A stretch of 46,538 nucleotides of DNA. It comes from Thermoplasmata archaeon (GTDB lineage Archaea; Thermoplasmatota; Thermoplasmata; RBG-16-68-12). The translations under genes and the position numbers were made by a program. Location of the stretch: assembly GCA_035632695.1 (NCBI GenBank), contig DASQGG010000032.1, positions 1 through 46,538 of the forward strand. Reading direction: 5' to 3'. Below the pieces are notes generated by a model. That model was given only the letters and a program-made list of their open reading frames with translations, was not told where the DNA came from and did no database searches. Shown piece by piece: positions 40,251 to 46,538 of this stretch (the first letter of the stretch is position 1; every line of letters starts with the position of its first letter).

Positions 40251-41294
40251 GTGGCGCCCGTGGGCCATCGGATCGTCCTCCTGGGCTTCGGGAACGTGGG
40301 CCGCGAATTCGCCCGCCTGCTCCTCGAGCGCCGCGCCGAACTGCGGCGGGAGCAGGGCCTCGAGGCCTCCGTGGTCGCCATCGTGACGGGCCGCCACGGT
40401 CGGGTGGAGAATGCCCGGGGCATCAACCTGCGGCGTGCCCTGGAGCTCGTGTCCGCGGACCGCTCCTTGGAGCCGTGCGGCCGCGCGATCCGGGGGGACG
40501 TCCTCGAGTTCCTGCGCCGGGTGCGCGCGGACGTGGTCGTGGAGATCACGCCCTTGCGCATCGCGGAGGACCAAGTCGCGGTCGAGCACATCCGGACCGC
40601 CCTTGCGAGCGGCAAGCACGTGATCACGGCCAACAAGGGCCCCGTCGTCTACCACTACCGCGAGCTGCGCGAGCTCGCGCGCCGTCGCCATGTCGGTTTC
40701 CGCTGCGAGGGCACGGTCATGGACGGAGCGCCCGTGTTCAATCTGTTCCAGGAGACGCTCCGCGGCGCGCACGTCGAGTCGTTCGAAGGCATCTTGAACA
40801 GCACGAGCAACTTCATCCTCTCCGAGGTCGAGGCCGGCCGCTCCTACCAGGACGGCGTGGAGGCGGCGCGGCGGCTGGGTCTCCTCGAAGCGGAGCCGTC
40901 CATGGACCTGGAGGGTTGGGACGCCGCGGCGAAGGCGTGCCTGATCGCGAACGTCCTCATGGGAGGCCGTCTGCGGCCGGAGACGATCCCGCGTCAGGGG
41001 ATCGCGGGGATCTCCCCGGCCCGGGTCCAGGAGGCCCGGGCGCTCGGGCGGCGGGTGAAGCAGGTCGGGCGCGGGTGGAAGGAAGGCCGGGAAGTCCGCG
41101 CCTCGGTGACCGTGGAGGAGCTGCCTCTCGAGCATCCCCTGGCCGCGATCGATGGCACGTCGAACGCGTTGCTGGCGCGCACGGACATGCTCAAGGAGAT
41201 TCTCGTGTCCGAGCGCAATCCCGGACTCCGCCAGACCGCCTTCGCCCTTTACTCCGACTTGATCGCCATCCATGAGGGGCGCCTCCTCCCGTAG
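40251..41294 (+). CDS. hom: Homoserine dehydrogenase
   Basis: A 347-residue NAD(P)-dependent oxidoreductase that makes homoserine from aspartate semialdehyde, on the path to threonine and methionine. The Rossmann loop is IVLLGFGNVGREF (residues 8-20). VITANKGPVVYHY, LNSTSNFILSEVE and DLEGWDAAAKACLIANVL (with the catalytic Asp/Lys) are typical. There is no ACT domain, so no allosteric threonine control is visible. The GTG at 40251 is used; a second GTG at 40260 is possible. A TATA-like ATACTTAA (about 40213-40220) is some 34 nt upstream. The next gene on the same strand is a CoA-synthesis fusion 37 bp on. Confidence 0.93.
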   Translation: MAPVGHRIVLLGFGNVGREFARLLLERRAELRREQGLEASVVAIVTGRHGRVENARGINLRRALELVSADRSLEPCGRAIRGDVLEFLRRVRADVVVEITPLRIAEDQVAVEHIRTALASGKHVITANKGPVVYHYRELRELARRRHVGFRCEGTVMDGAPVFNLFQETLRGAHVESFEGILNSTSNFILSEVEAGRSYQDGVEAARRLGLLEAEPSMDLEGWDAAAKACLIANVLMGGRLRPETIPRQGIAGISPARVQEARALGRRVKQVGRGWKEGREVRASVTVEELPLEHPLAAIDGTSNALLARTDMLKEILVSERNPGLRQTAFALYSDLIAIHEGRLLP

Positions 41295-41330
41295 GGCATC
41301 CTTATATCGAGAGGACCGAATCGCCCGCCG

Positions 41331-42305
41331 ATGCGCATCGCGATGGGCGGGACGTTCGACCTGCTCCATGACGGGCACAAGGCGTTGCTCGCCGCGGCGT
41401 TCTCCGCGAAGCCCGACACGGTGCTCATCGGCCTCACGACGGACCGGTTCGCGCGGGAGACCCGTTCCGAGGTCAACCCGTACGCCGTTCGGGAACGGAA
41501 CCTGCGGCGCCATCTCGAATCCCGCGGCTGGACCGCGTTCGGCATCGAGCCCATCGACGACGTGTACGGGCCGGCGGACGACCTCCCGGACCTGGACGTG
41601 CTCGTCGTCTCCGCGGACCGCGCCCCGGTCGGGAAGGAGCTGAACGAGGCACGGGTGCGCAAGGGGCTTCGGCCGCTGGAGGTGCGTCCCGTGCCCATGG
41701 TCCTCGCCCAGGACGGCCTCCCGATCCAGTCGCGCCGGATTCGCGCGGGAACCATCGACCCGCATGGGAAGCGGCTCACGCCCCTCGTCGTGCGCGTGGG
41801 CACGGACAACCCCGTGAAGGTCCGCGCGGTCCGCCACGTCTTCGCGGATCTCTTCCAACGAGTCCGCGTGCGGGCCACCCCCGTTTCCACGGGCGTGCCC
41901 GAGCAGCCGATCGACCAGCAGGCGCCCGTGGGTGCGATGAATCGGGCTCGGTCCGCCCTCCAGGACGCGGACTTCGGCGTCGGGATCGAGGCGGGGCTGA
42001 TCTGGGACGCGGCCGTCGGCGACTACCTGGACGTCCAGTACTGCGCCGTGGTCGACCGCCGGGGCCGCGTGACCCTGGGCCACGGTCCCGGGTTCGAGTA
42101 TCCGCCGCGGGTCGTCGAGGCGGTCCGAGACGGTCGCACGGTGAGCGACGCGATGGCCGAGCTCACGGGTGTGCGCGAAATCGGGTCCAAGTACGGGGCC
42201 ATCGGATACCTCACGGAGCGCCGGATGGATCGGGACGCGCTGACCGAGGCGGCGGTCCTCATGGCCATGGTGCCGCGGATCCGGCAGGGCCTCTACCTTC
42301 GGTAG
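41331..42305 (+). CDS. Fused phosphopantetheine adenylyltransferase and inosine/xanthosine triphosphatase
   Basis: A 324-residue bifunctional protein. Residues 1-155 are an archaeal-type PPAT: IAMGGTFDLLHDGHKALL (the GTFDxxHxGH nucleotidyltransferase motif) and SADRAPVGKELNEARVRKGL. It makes dephospho-CoA from phosphopantetheine. Residues about 160-324 are a DUF84 domain (inosine/xanthosine triphosphatase, YjjX type): VGTDNPVKVRAVRHVFADLF, QPIDQQAPVGAMNRARSAL, DFGVGIEAGLIWD and GSKYGAIGYLTERRM. That half cleanses non-canonical purine NTPs. The fusion joins two normally separate genes. A TATA-like CTTATATC (about 41301-41308) is 27 nt upstream of the ATG. Confidence 0.9.
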   Translation: MRIAMGGTFDLLHDGHKALLAAAFSAKPDTVLIGLTTDRFARETRSEVNPYAVRERNLRRHLESRGWTAFGIEPIDDVYGPADDLPDLDVLVVSADRAPVGKELNEARVRKGLRPLEVRPVPMVLAQDGLPIQSRRIRAGTIDPHGKRLTPLVVRVGTDNPVKVRAVRHVFADLFQRVRVRATPVSTGVPEQPIDQQAPVGAMNRARSALQDADFGVGIEAGLIWDAAVGDYLDVQYCAVVDRRGRVTLGHGPGFEYPPRVVEAVRDGRTVSDAMAELTGVREIGSKYGAIGYLTERRMDRDALTEAAVLMAMVPRIRQGLYLR

Positions 42306-42521
42306 TTACGCGCCCGGAGCGACGAACCACTGGACCTGGCATCGCCCGCACCAGATCGCATTGCCCACGAGGATGAACTCGCCTCGCTGGGTGCCGGCGT
42401 AGGGATCCGGGGTCGCACCGCCGGTCGCGAATCGCGCGGCCTTCATGTGGTTTCGACAGACCCCGGCCCCGCAGAACCGGCACGTGGCGCGAGCTTGTTC
42501 CTCGCAGTAGTTGCAGAGCAT
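42306..42521 (-). CDS. Small cysteine-rich, zinc-binding protein
   Basis: A 71-residue protein with two clustered metal sites: C3-x2-C6, C14-x2-C17, C22 and H25 in the N-terminal half (CNYCEEQARATCRFCGAGVC), and C58-x2-C61 near the end (WCGRCQ). The spacing suggests two zinc ions, as in small rubredoxin-like or B-box-like domains. No family name was recognised. It may act as a regulator or adaptor; the function is unknown. The stop directly abuts the stop of the convergent PPAT/DUF84 gene. The ATG at 42521 is preferred over a longer frame because it begins the cysteine pattern. Confidence 0.7.
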   Translation of the reverse strand: MLCNYCEEQARATCRFCGAGVCRNHMKAARFATGGATPDPYAGTQRGEFILVGNAIWCGRCQVQWFVAPGA

Positions 42522-42671
42522 GCCCCGCCATCGGGGTCGGGGGAGATGTACGTTGGCATGGGCCCGCGTCGCCGTCGGCGGCCCGACGCGTCGCGAACGG
42601 GTCCGCTGCAATTACATCTCACGCACAAGGTTTTTAGTGGAGCCCCCGTTGGGTGCTCCGGGGGTTGCTCC

Positions 42672-43691
42672 ATGCCCGCGAGGATTGCCATCAACGGATA
42701 CGGAACGATCGGGAAGCGCGTCGCCGATGCGGTGGCCCTGCAGGACGACATGAAGGTCGTCGGCGTCGCGAAGACGAAGCCCAACTTCGAGGCCAAGATC
42801 GCCGCGAAGAAGGGGTTCCCCGTGTACGCGAGCGACAAGGAGGCGCTCGGGAGGTTCCAGAAGGCCGGGTTCAAGGTCGCGGGCACGATCGACGATCTCC
42901 TCAAGGAGGCCGACCTGGTCGTGGACTGCACGCCCGAGGAGAGCGGCTACAAGGCGGCGTACGAGAAGGCGGGCGTCAAGGCGATCTGGCAGGGCGGCGA
43001 GGAGCACTCCCTGACGAACCTCTCCTTCAATGCCGCGGCGAACTACGCGGACTGCCTCGGCGCCCCGTTCGTACGGGTCCCCTCCTGCAACACGACGGGC
43101 CTCATCCGCACGCTGTACCCGCTCGAGGCCCACCTCGGGGTCGAGAAGGTCCTGGCGGTCATGGTCCGCCGCGCCGCGGACCCCGGGGACTCCAAGAAGG
43201 GCCCCATCAATGCGATCGAACCCGAGCTCGAGATGCCCAGCCACCACGGTCCCGACGTCCAGAGCGTCCTGCCGAACCTGAACATCCACACGGTCGCGGT
43301 CAAGGTGTCGTCGACCCTGATGCATGTCCACGCGGTCTCCGTGGACCTTAAGAAGCCCGCGGACCCGGCGCAGGTCCTCGAGGTCTGGAAGCGCTTCCCG
43401 CGGATCACGTTCGTGTCCGGCGCAGACGGCGTGAAGTCGACGGCCCAGATCATGGAGCTCGCCCGCGACCTGTCCCGCAACCGGTCGGACCTCTACGAGA
43501 TCGCGGTCTGGAAGGACGGCGTCCACGTGGTCGACGGCAAGCGGCTGTACTACTTCCAGGCCGTCCATCAGGAGTCCGACGTGGTCCCCGAGAACGTCGA
43601 CGCGATCCGCGCCCTGATGTCCCTCGAAAAGGACGCCCGCCGGAGCATGGAGAAGACGGACCGGAGCCTCCACATCGGCGCCACCCTGTGA
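42672..43691 (+). CDS. gap: Type II glyceraldehyde-3-phosphate dehydrogenase (archaeal)
   Basis: A 339-residue phosphorylating GAPDH of the archaeal class II, a glycolytic/gluconeogenic enzyme. IAINGYGTIGKRVADAV is the NAD(P)-binding loop. The active-site cysteine lies in VRVPSCNTTGLIRTLYPLEA (Cys140). VVDCTPEESG, EPELEMPSHHGPDVQSVLPN and NIHTVAVKVSSTLMHVHAVS are typical class II blocks. It is normal in length. The ATG at 42672 is used; the frame upstream is open but non-homologous. A T-rich GGTTTTTAG (about 42628-42636) lies 38 nt upstream. It stands next to TrmJ with a 10-bp convergent gap. Confidence 0.96.
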   Translation: MPARIAINGYGTIGKRVADAVALQDDMKVVGVAKTKPNFEAKIAAKKGFPVYASDKEALGRFQKAGFKVAGTIDDLLKEADLVVDCTPEESGYKAAYEKAGVKAIWQGGEEHSLTNLSFNAAANYADCLGAPFVRVPSCNTTGLIRTLYPLEAHLGVEKVLAVMVRRAADPGDSKKGPINAIEPELEMPSHHGPDVQSVLPNLNIHTVAVKVSSTLMHVHAVSVDLKKPADPAQVLEVWKRFPRITFVSGADGVKSTAQIMELARDLSRNRSDLYEIAVWKDGVHVVDGKRLYYFQAVHQESDVVPENVDAIRALMSLEKDARRSMEKTDRSLHIGATL

Positions 43692-43701
43692 TCCGCCCCC
43701 G

Positions 43702-44415
43702 TCACCGAACGCGTTCCAGACGCGCGATGCGCTTCGTGGCACGCTGGAGGACGCCCATGAGGGCGTGGAATTCCCACGCGCTGGGCACGGCCCGGCCCAT
43801 GAGCCGCCGGAACATGATTTTCGTCCGCGCGCGCTTGTGCTCGGGGTAGTCCGTCGCTTCGAGCAGGGCGGCGAACGCCTCGTGGAGCTTCTCCTTCTCG
43901 AGGCCGGAAGCCTCGCGGCGGGCGCGGCCGGCTGCCCGCGCCGCGAACAGCTCGTACAGGACGACCGTCGCGGCATGGGAGAGGTTCAGGATCGGGTAGT
44001 CGGGCGCGGCGGGGATCGTGACCAGGAGATCGCACCGGGCGAGTTCCCCCTCGGACAGCCCGAAGTCCTCGCGCCCCAGGGCGATGGCCACGGTGCCGGC
44101 GAGGGGCGCGACCCGCGCCGCGGCCTCCCGGGGCGTGACGGAGATGCGGGCGAACCGCTTCTCGCTGCGCGTGTCGATGCCGGACGTCCCCACGAGGAAG
44201 TCCGCCCCGCGTACGGCGGCCTCGAAGGACTCCACGGACTTCGCGGCCTGGAGGATCTCCACGCCGTGCATGGCCCGCTTGTAGGCCTCGTCGCCGATCG
44301 GGCAGGGGTTCACAAGGACGAGGTCGCGGGCCGCGAAGTTCCGCATCGCGCGCGCGACCGCCCCTACGTTCCCTTCGTTCTTCGCCTCGACGAGGACGAC
44401 TCGGATCCGGGGCAT
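43702..44415 (-). CDS. trmJ: tRNA 2'-O-methyltransferase of the TrmJ type
   Basis: A 237-residue SPOUT methyltransferase that methylates ribose 2'-OH, in archaea mainly at position 32 of tRNA. The N-terminal motif is VVLVEAKNEGNVGAVARAMR with NFAARDLVLVNPC. The knot region carries TVAIALGREDFGLSEGEL, typical of TrmJ, and PILNLSHAATVVLYEL, the SAM-knot end. The C-terminal helical tail (about 165-237) is of normal archaeal length. It is divergent from truA, and both are tRNA modification enzymes driven from a dyad-symmetric promoter at 44425-44443. The ATG at 44415 is about 25 nt from its TATA-like element. Confidence 0.9.
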   Translation of the reverse strand: MPRIRVVLVEAKNEGNVGAVARAMRNFAARDLVLVNPCPIGDEAYKRAMHGVEILQAAKSVESFEAAVRGADFLVGTSGIDTRSEKRFARISVTPREAAARVAPLAGTVAIALGREDFGLSEGELARCDLLVTIPAAPDYPILNLSHAATVVLYELFAARAAGRARREASGLEKEKLHEAFAALLEATDYPEHKRARTKIMFRRLMGRAVPSAWEFHALMGVLQRATKRIARLERVR

Positions 44416-44424
44416 CGGTGCGCT

Positions 44425-44443
44425 ATATTATCCAAGATACTAT
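44425..44443. promoter_or_regulatory. Symmetric divergent promoter of trmJ and truA
   Basis: ATATTATC (44425-44432) and GATACTAT (44436-44443) form a dyad with one mismatch and a CAA spacer. Each half is a TATA-like element for one of the two divergent genes, about 25 nt from the ATGs at 44415 (minus) and 44453 (plus). Expression of the two tRNA-modifying enzymes is likely coupled by shared space. Confidence 0.5.
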
Positions 44444-44452
44444 GACCTTCGC

Positions 44453-45259
44453 ATGCGCGTCGCCCTCAAGGTGGCCTACGACGGTCGGGCGTTCTACGGG
44501 CACCAGCGGCAACCCCACGCCCGCACGGTGGAGGGGGAGTGCCTCGCCGCGCTGAAAGCGGTCCGTGTGCTCACGGACCCCCAGGAGGCCTTCTTCCGGA
44601 GCGCGAGTCGGACCGACCGCGGCGTGAGCGCAGTCGGGAACGTGATCGCCTTCAACGCGACGCTGCGCCCCGAGGCCGTCCTCGGCGCGTTCAACGGCAA
44701 GGCGCACGACGTTTGGGCGTGGGCGTTCGCGACCGTGCCGGACTCCTTCCATCCGCGTCGCGCGGAGGAGCGGTGGTACCGCTACCACCTGGTCGACCCG
44801 CCGTCCTTGGATCGGCTTCGCGTGGCCGCCAAGGTCTTCCAGGGAGAGCACGATTTCGGTTGGTTTACATCCGATCCCCGGCCCGCGCGGATGACGCTCG
44901 GCCAAGTGGCGCTGACGCCGACGCCCGAGGTGGCGGCGATTGACGTCCGGGCGCGGAGCTTCCGCCGCGGCATGGTCCGTCGCGTGGTGGCCGCGATGCT
45001 CGCCTACGCCCGCGAGGAGGTGCGACTTGAGGAGATCGAGGCGGCCTTGGACGGGGTTCGGCACGATTTCGGGATCGCCGCGCCGGAGCCCCTCGTGCTC
45101 ATGGACGTCCGCTACGGGTTCGCCTTCACCCCCCTCGTGAAGCCCCAGGTCGCGGCGGCGTGGCGAGCCCTCCGTAGCGACATCATGCTTCGCGCGCGGT
45201 GGCTCAGCTCGGTCGAAGACGCTGCATCGTCGTCGGCTTGCCGCGCCCTGACGACCTAA
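44453..45259 (+). CDS. truA: tRNA pseudouridine synthase A
   Basis: A 268-residue TruA-family enzyme that forms pseudouridine in the tRNA anticodon arm. The catalytic Asp is in SASRTDRGVSAVGNVIAF (about residues 51-68). KVAYDGRAFYGHQRQP is the typical N-terminal strand, ERWYRYHLVDPP (about 103) and VRARSFRRGMVRRVVAAMLA (about 164) later family blocks. It is normal in length for archaea. It has an Arg-rich RRGMVRR segment that should contact RNA. Its TATA-like element is the left half of the divergent promoter, and the ATG at 44453 is 25 nt from it. Confidence 0.92.
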   Translation: MRVALKVAYDGRAFYGHQRQPHARTVEGECLAALKAVRVLTDPQEAFFRSASRTDRGVSAVGNVIAFNATLRPEAVLGAFNGKAHDVWAWAFATVPDSFHPRRAEERWYRYHLVDPPSLDRLRVAAKVFQGEHDFGWFTSDPRPARMTLGQVALTPTPEVAAIDVRARSFRRGMVRRVVAAMLAYAREEVRLEEIEAALDGVRHDFGIAAPEPLVLMDVRYGFAFTPLVKPQVAAAWRALRSDIMLRARWLSSVEDAASSSACRALTT

Positions 45260-45534
45260 CCGAGCCCGCGCCCTTCCTGACCGGATGCCGAGTACCGTGG
45301 AACCGAAATTTCGGGAATCTGGGGTTGAGCAGGACTGGGTTCCAAGAGCGTCCGAATCCGCCTGTCCATGCGCATGGCGTTTCTCGGACCAATGCGGCAG
45401 CCGTTTTCTCCATGAAAACCCAAGATTTCGGGTCGCTGCGATGTCGACGTGTGGGACGTTCTTCGTACGCTACAAACGTATTTATACGGTTTTCATCCAT
45501 TCCCGCGGCTAGGCTTAAGTGGAGGAGTAAGAGC
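45260..45534. other. Gene-free region before the solute-binding protein gene
   Basis: No supported gene. It holds a perfect 12-bp palindrome CCGAAATTTCGG (45303-45314), another CCATGCGCATGG (45365-45376), a GTTTTC/GAAAAC hairpin (45403-45419), a TATA element CGTATTTATACGG (about 45477-45489) and a GGAGG ribosome binding site at 45521-45525. The last two serve the gene starting at 45535. The dyads may be regulatory or part of a leader RNA. Confidence 0.5.
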
Positions 45535-46538
45535 ATGAATAAGAAATGGCTTAGCTCGAACACTCTGCACGCCGTCATCATCGTCTTTGTGATGGTCGCG
45601 GCGAGCTTTGTGTTGCTCGTCCAAACCAACGTCGTGTCCGCTCAAGCCTCTGACACTCAGCTCGTCGTCGGGCTGCAGAACCCGGCGGTCTCGCTGAACT
45701 TCTTTGACGTGGCCACGAACTCGGTTTGGAAAGCGTACATGCTAGAGTATAACTTTGAGTCGCTGTACACGTACGACCCAGATTCGAAACTGTATTCGGA
45801 CTTGGCCAGCGACCAGGCGATCCCAGCAGCCAACTGTCCATCGGTCGCATCGATACCGGGACCGTACAACGGGATGTGCCACAGCGCGGACTTCCTGAAC
45901 TTCACGGTCTTCCTGCACACCGGGATCACGTTCACCGATGGGCAGGCCCTGAGCGCGGACGATGTCGTGTTCTCGTATCAGACCCTGCCGTGGAGCACCA
46001 ACGCCCAGGTCATCTACCCGGCGCTCTGGTGGCCCCAGCCCATGGTCCCCCTGTGGAACGCGACCACGCCCGGCTGCACGGCCCCTGCGAGCCTCCCCTA
46101 CGCGTGCATGTCTCACACGGCCGTGAAGAAGCTCTCCGCTACGTCGGTGAACTTCCAGCTCCTGCCCGTGTACACGGGAACGGGGGCGAACGCGGTGAAG
46201 GGCGCCTATGCGCTGTTCTTCTACGCCACGATGGTCGTTCCGATCATCCCCTTGCACATCTGGCAGAACCACATGATGCCCAACGCCCTGAACAACTGGT
46301 CCGCGGGCGCGAGCGGCAACGTTGTGGACACCTGGGACCGCGGCATCAACACGGCGTTCACGCCGTACACATGTGCCCAAGCCGGACTCTCGGAGGGCTG
46401 CTCGAACCCCTACATCGAGACGATCGGGACGGGGCCGTTCTACCTCGACACGTACGTGCAGGCCGCGCAGACGGTTATCAAAGTGTACCCGAACTACTGG
46501 GGCAAGGCGTACAGCCACACGTGGAATAACGTGGCCTT
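45535..46538 (+). CDS. ABC transporter substrate-binding protein, family 5 (partial)
   Basis: A gene cut by the right edge; 334 codons are visible. A long signal or anchor segment (HAVIIVFVMVAASFVLLVQT, about residues 12-31) precedes SAQASDTQLVVGLQNPAVSL. The family 5 features are FTVFLHTGITFTDGQALSAD followed by DVVFSY, MVVPIIPLHIWQNH and IGTGPFYLDTYVQ. Such proteins bind peptides, nickel or sugars outside the membrane and feed an ABC importer, whose genes probably follow. It has a leader with a GGAGG site 9 nt before the ATG and a TATA element at about 45477-45489. The first codons are AT-rich relative to neighbours. The substrate is unknown. Confidence 0.88.
   Translation, partial: MNKKWLSSNTLHAVIIVFVMVAASFVLLVQTNVVSAQASDTQLVVGLQNPAVSLNFFDVATNSVWKAYMLEYNFESLYTYDPDSKLYSDLASDQAIPAANCPSVASIPGPYNGMCHSADFLNFTVFLHTGITFTDGQALSADDVVFSYQTLPWSTNAQVIYPALWWPQPMVPLWNATTPGCTAPASLPYACMSHTAVKKLSATSVNFQLLPVYTGTGANAVKGAYALFFYATMVVPIIPLHIWQNHMMPNALNNWSAGASGNVVDTWDRGINTAFTPYTCAQAGLSEGCSNPYIETIGTGPFYLDTYVQAAQTVIKVYPNYWGKAYSHTWNNVA

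Noticed and set aside
45285-45512. A 75-codon frame starting MPSTVEPKFRESG in the gap before the solute-binding gene
   Set aside because: It runs into the TATA element, has no ribosome binding site or promoter of its own and resembles no family.
1-46538. tRNA, rRNA and CRISPR arrays
   Set aside because: I looked for clover-leaf T-loop patterns, rRNA blocks and spaced repeats and saw none. A tRNAscan or Infernal run would be decisive.

Overview
The window is GC-rich, densely packed archaeal chromosome. It carries Orc1/Cdc6, the small subunit (DP1) of the euryarchaeal D-family DNA polymerase, transcription factor B, Gar1, an archaeal-type signal peptidase, a tRNA-splicing endonuclease and a type II GAPDH. 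PolD points to a euryarchaeal-grade lineage. The DUF835, GAF/PAS and winged-helix/ATPase proteins suggest a high-GC member of the Thermoplasmatota, but this placement is inference. I see no rRNA, tRNA, CRISPR array, transposase or prophage. About 43 full-length genes and two edge-truncated genes are supported. Many starts have a TATA-like element about 25-32 nt upstream, which implies leaderless transcripts, and I used this to choose starts.

Layout. 1-348: left-edge partial gene, a candidate structured RNA and the arcC promoter. 349-3849: carbamate kinase, a methyltransferase, a DRG-type GTPase and a CBS protein. 3861-6582: valyl-tRNA synthetase, then a small unknown gene bracketed by two copies of a palindrome that recurs at 32.6 kb. 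6583-10213: a FtsX/MacB-type ABC exporter. 10281-12534: a methyltransferase, NAD synthetase and a PH-domain membrane protein. 12574-14665: a NikR-like regulator divergent from a two-gene ABC-3 metal transporter whose start region holds a 28-bp dyad. 14666-19445: replication block with Orc1/Cdc6, signal peptidase, a phosphoesterase and PolD DP1, with a candidate origin upstream of cdc6. 19540-25674: a UPF0201 protein, a CPBP protease with zinc ribbons, several small proteins, a DUF835 protein, a GAF-PAS protein and a winged-helix ATPase.

25803-29879 encodes one very large secreted protein with an archaeal pilin-type N-terminus and FG-GAP-like repeats. 29876-34911: TraB-like protein, COG1395 regulator, tRNA-splicing endonuclease, HAD hydrolase, a four-helix membrane protein and a DUF1028 protein. 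35002-38867: amidohydrolase, aminotransferase and PhzF-family protein. 38886-40062: gar1-tfb. 40251-45259: homoserine dehydrogenase, a fused phosphopantetheine adenylyltransferase/NTPase, a zinc protein, GAPDH, TrmJ and TruA. The right edge cuts a family 5 solute-binding protein.

Most of this is housekeeping. The less ordinary parts are the recurring palindrome around the 6.3-6.5 kb gene, the NikR-type dyad at the ABC transporter start, the candidate RNA at 194-277, the diverged ValRS signature motifs and the giant pilin-like protein. I did not find a clear new multi-gene system.
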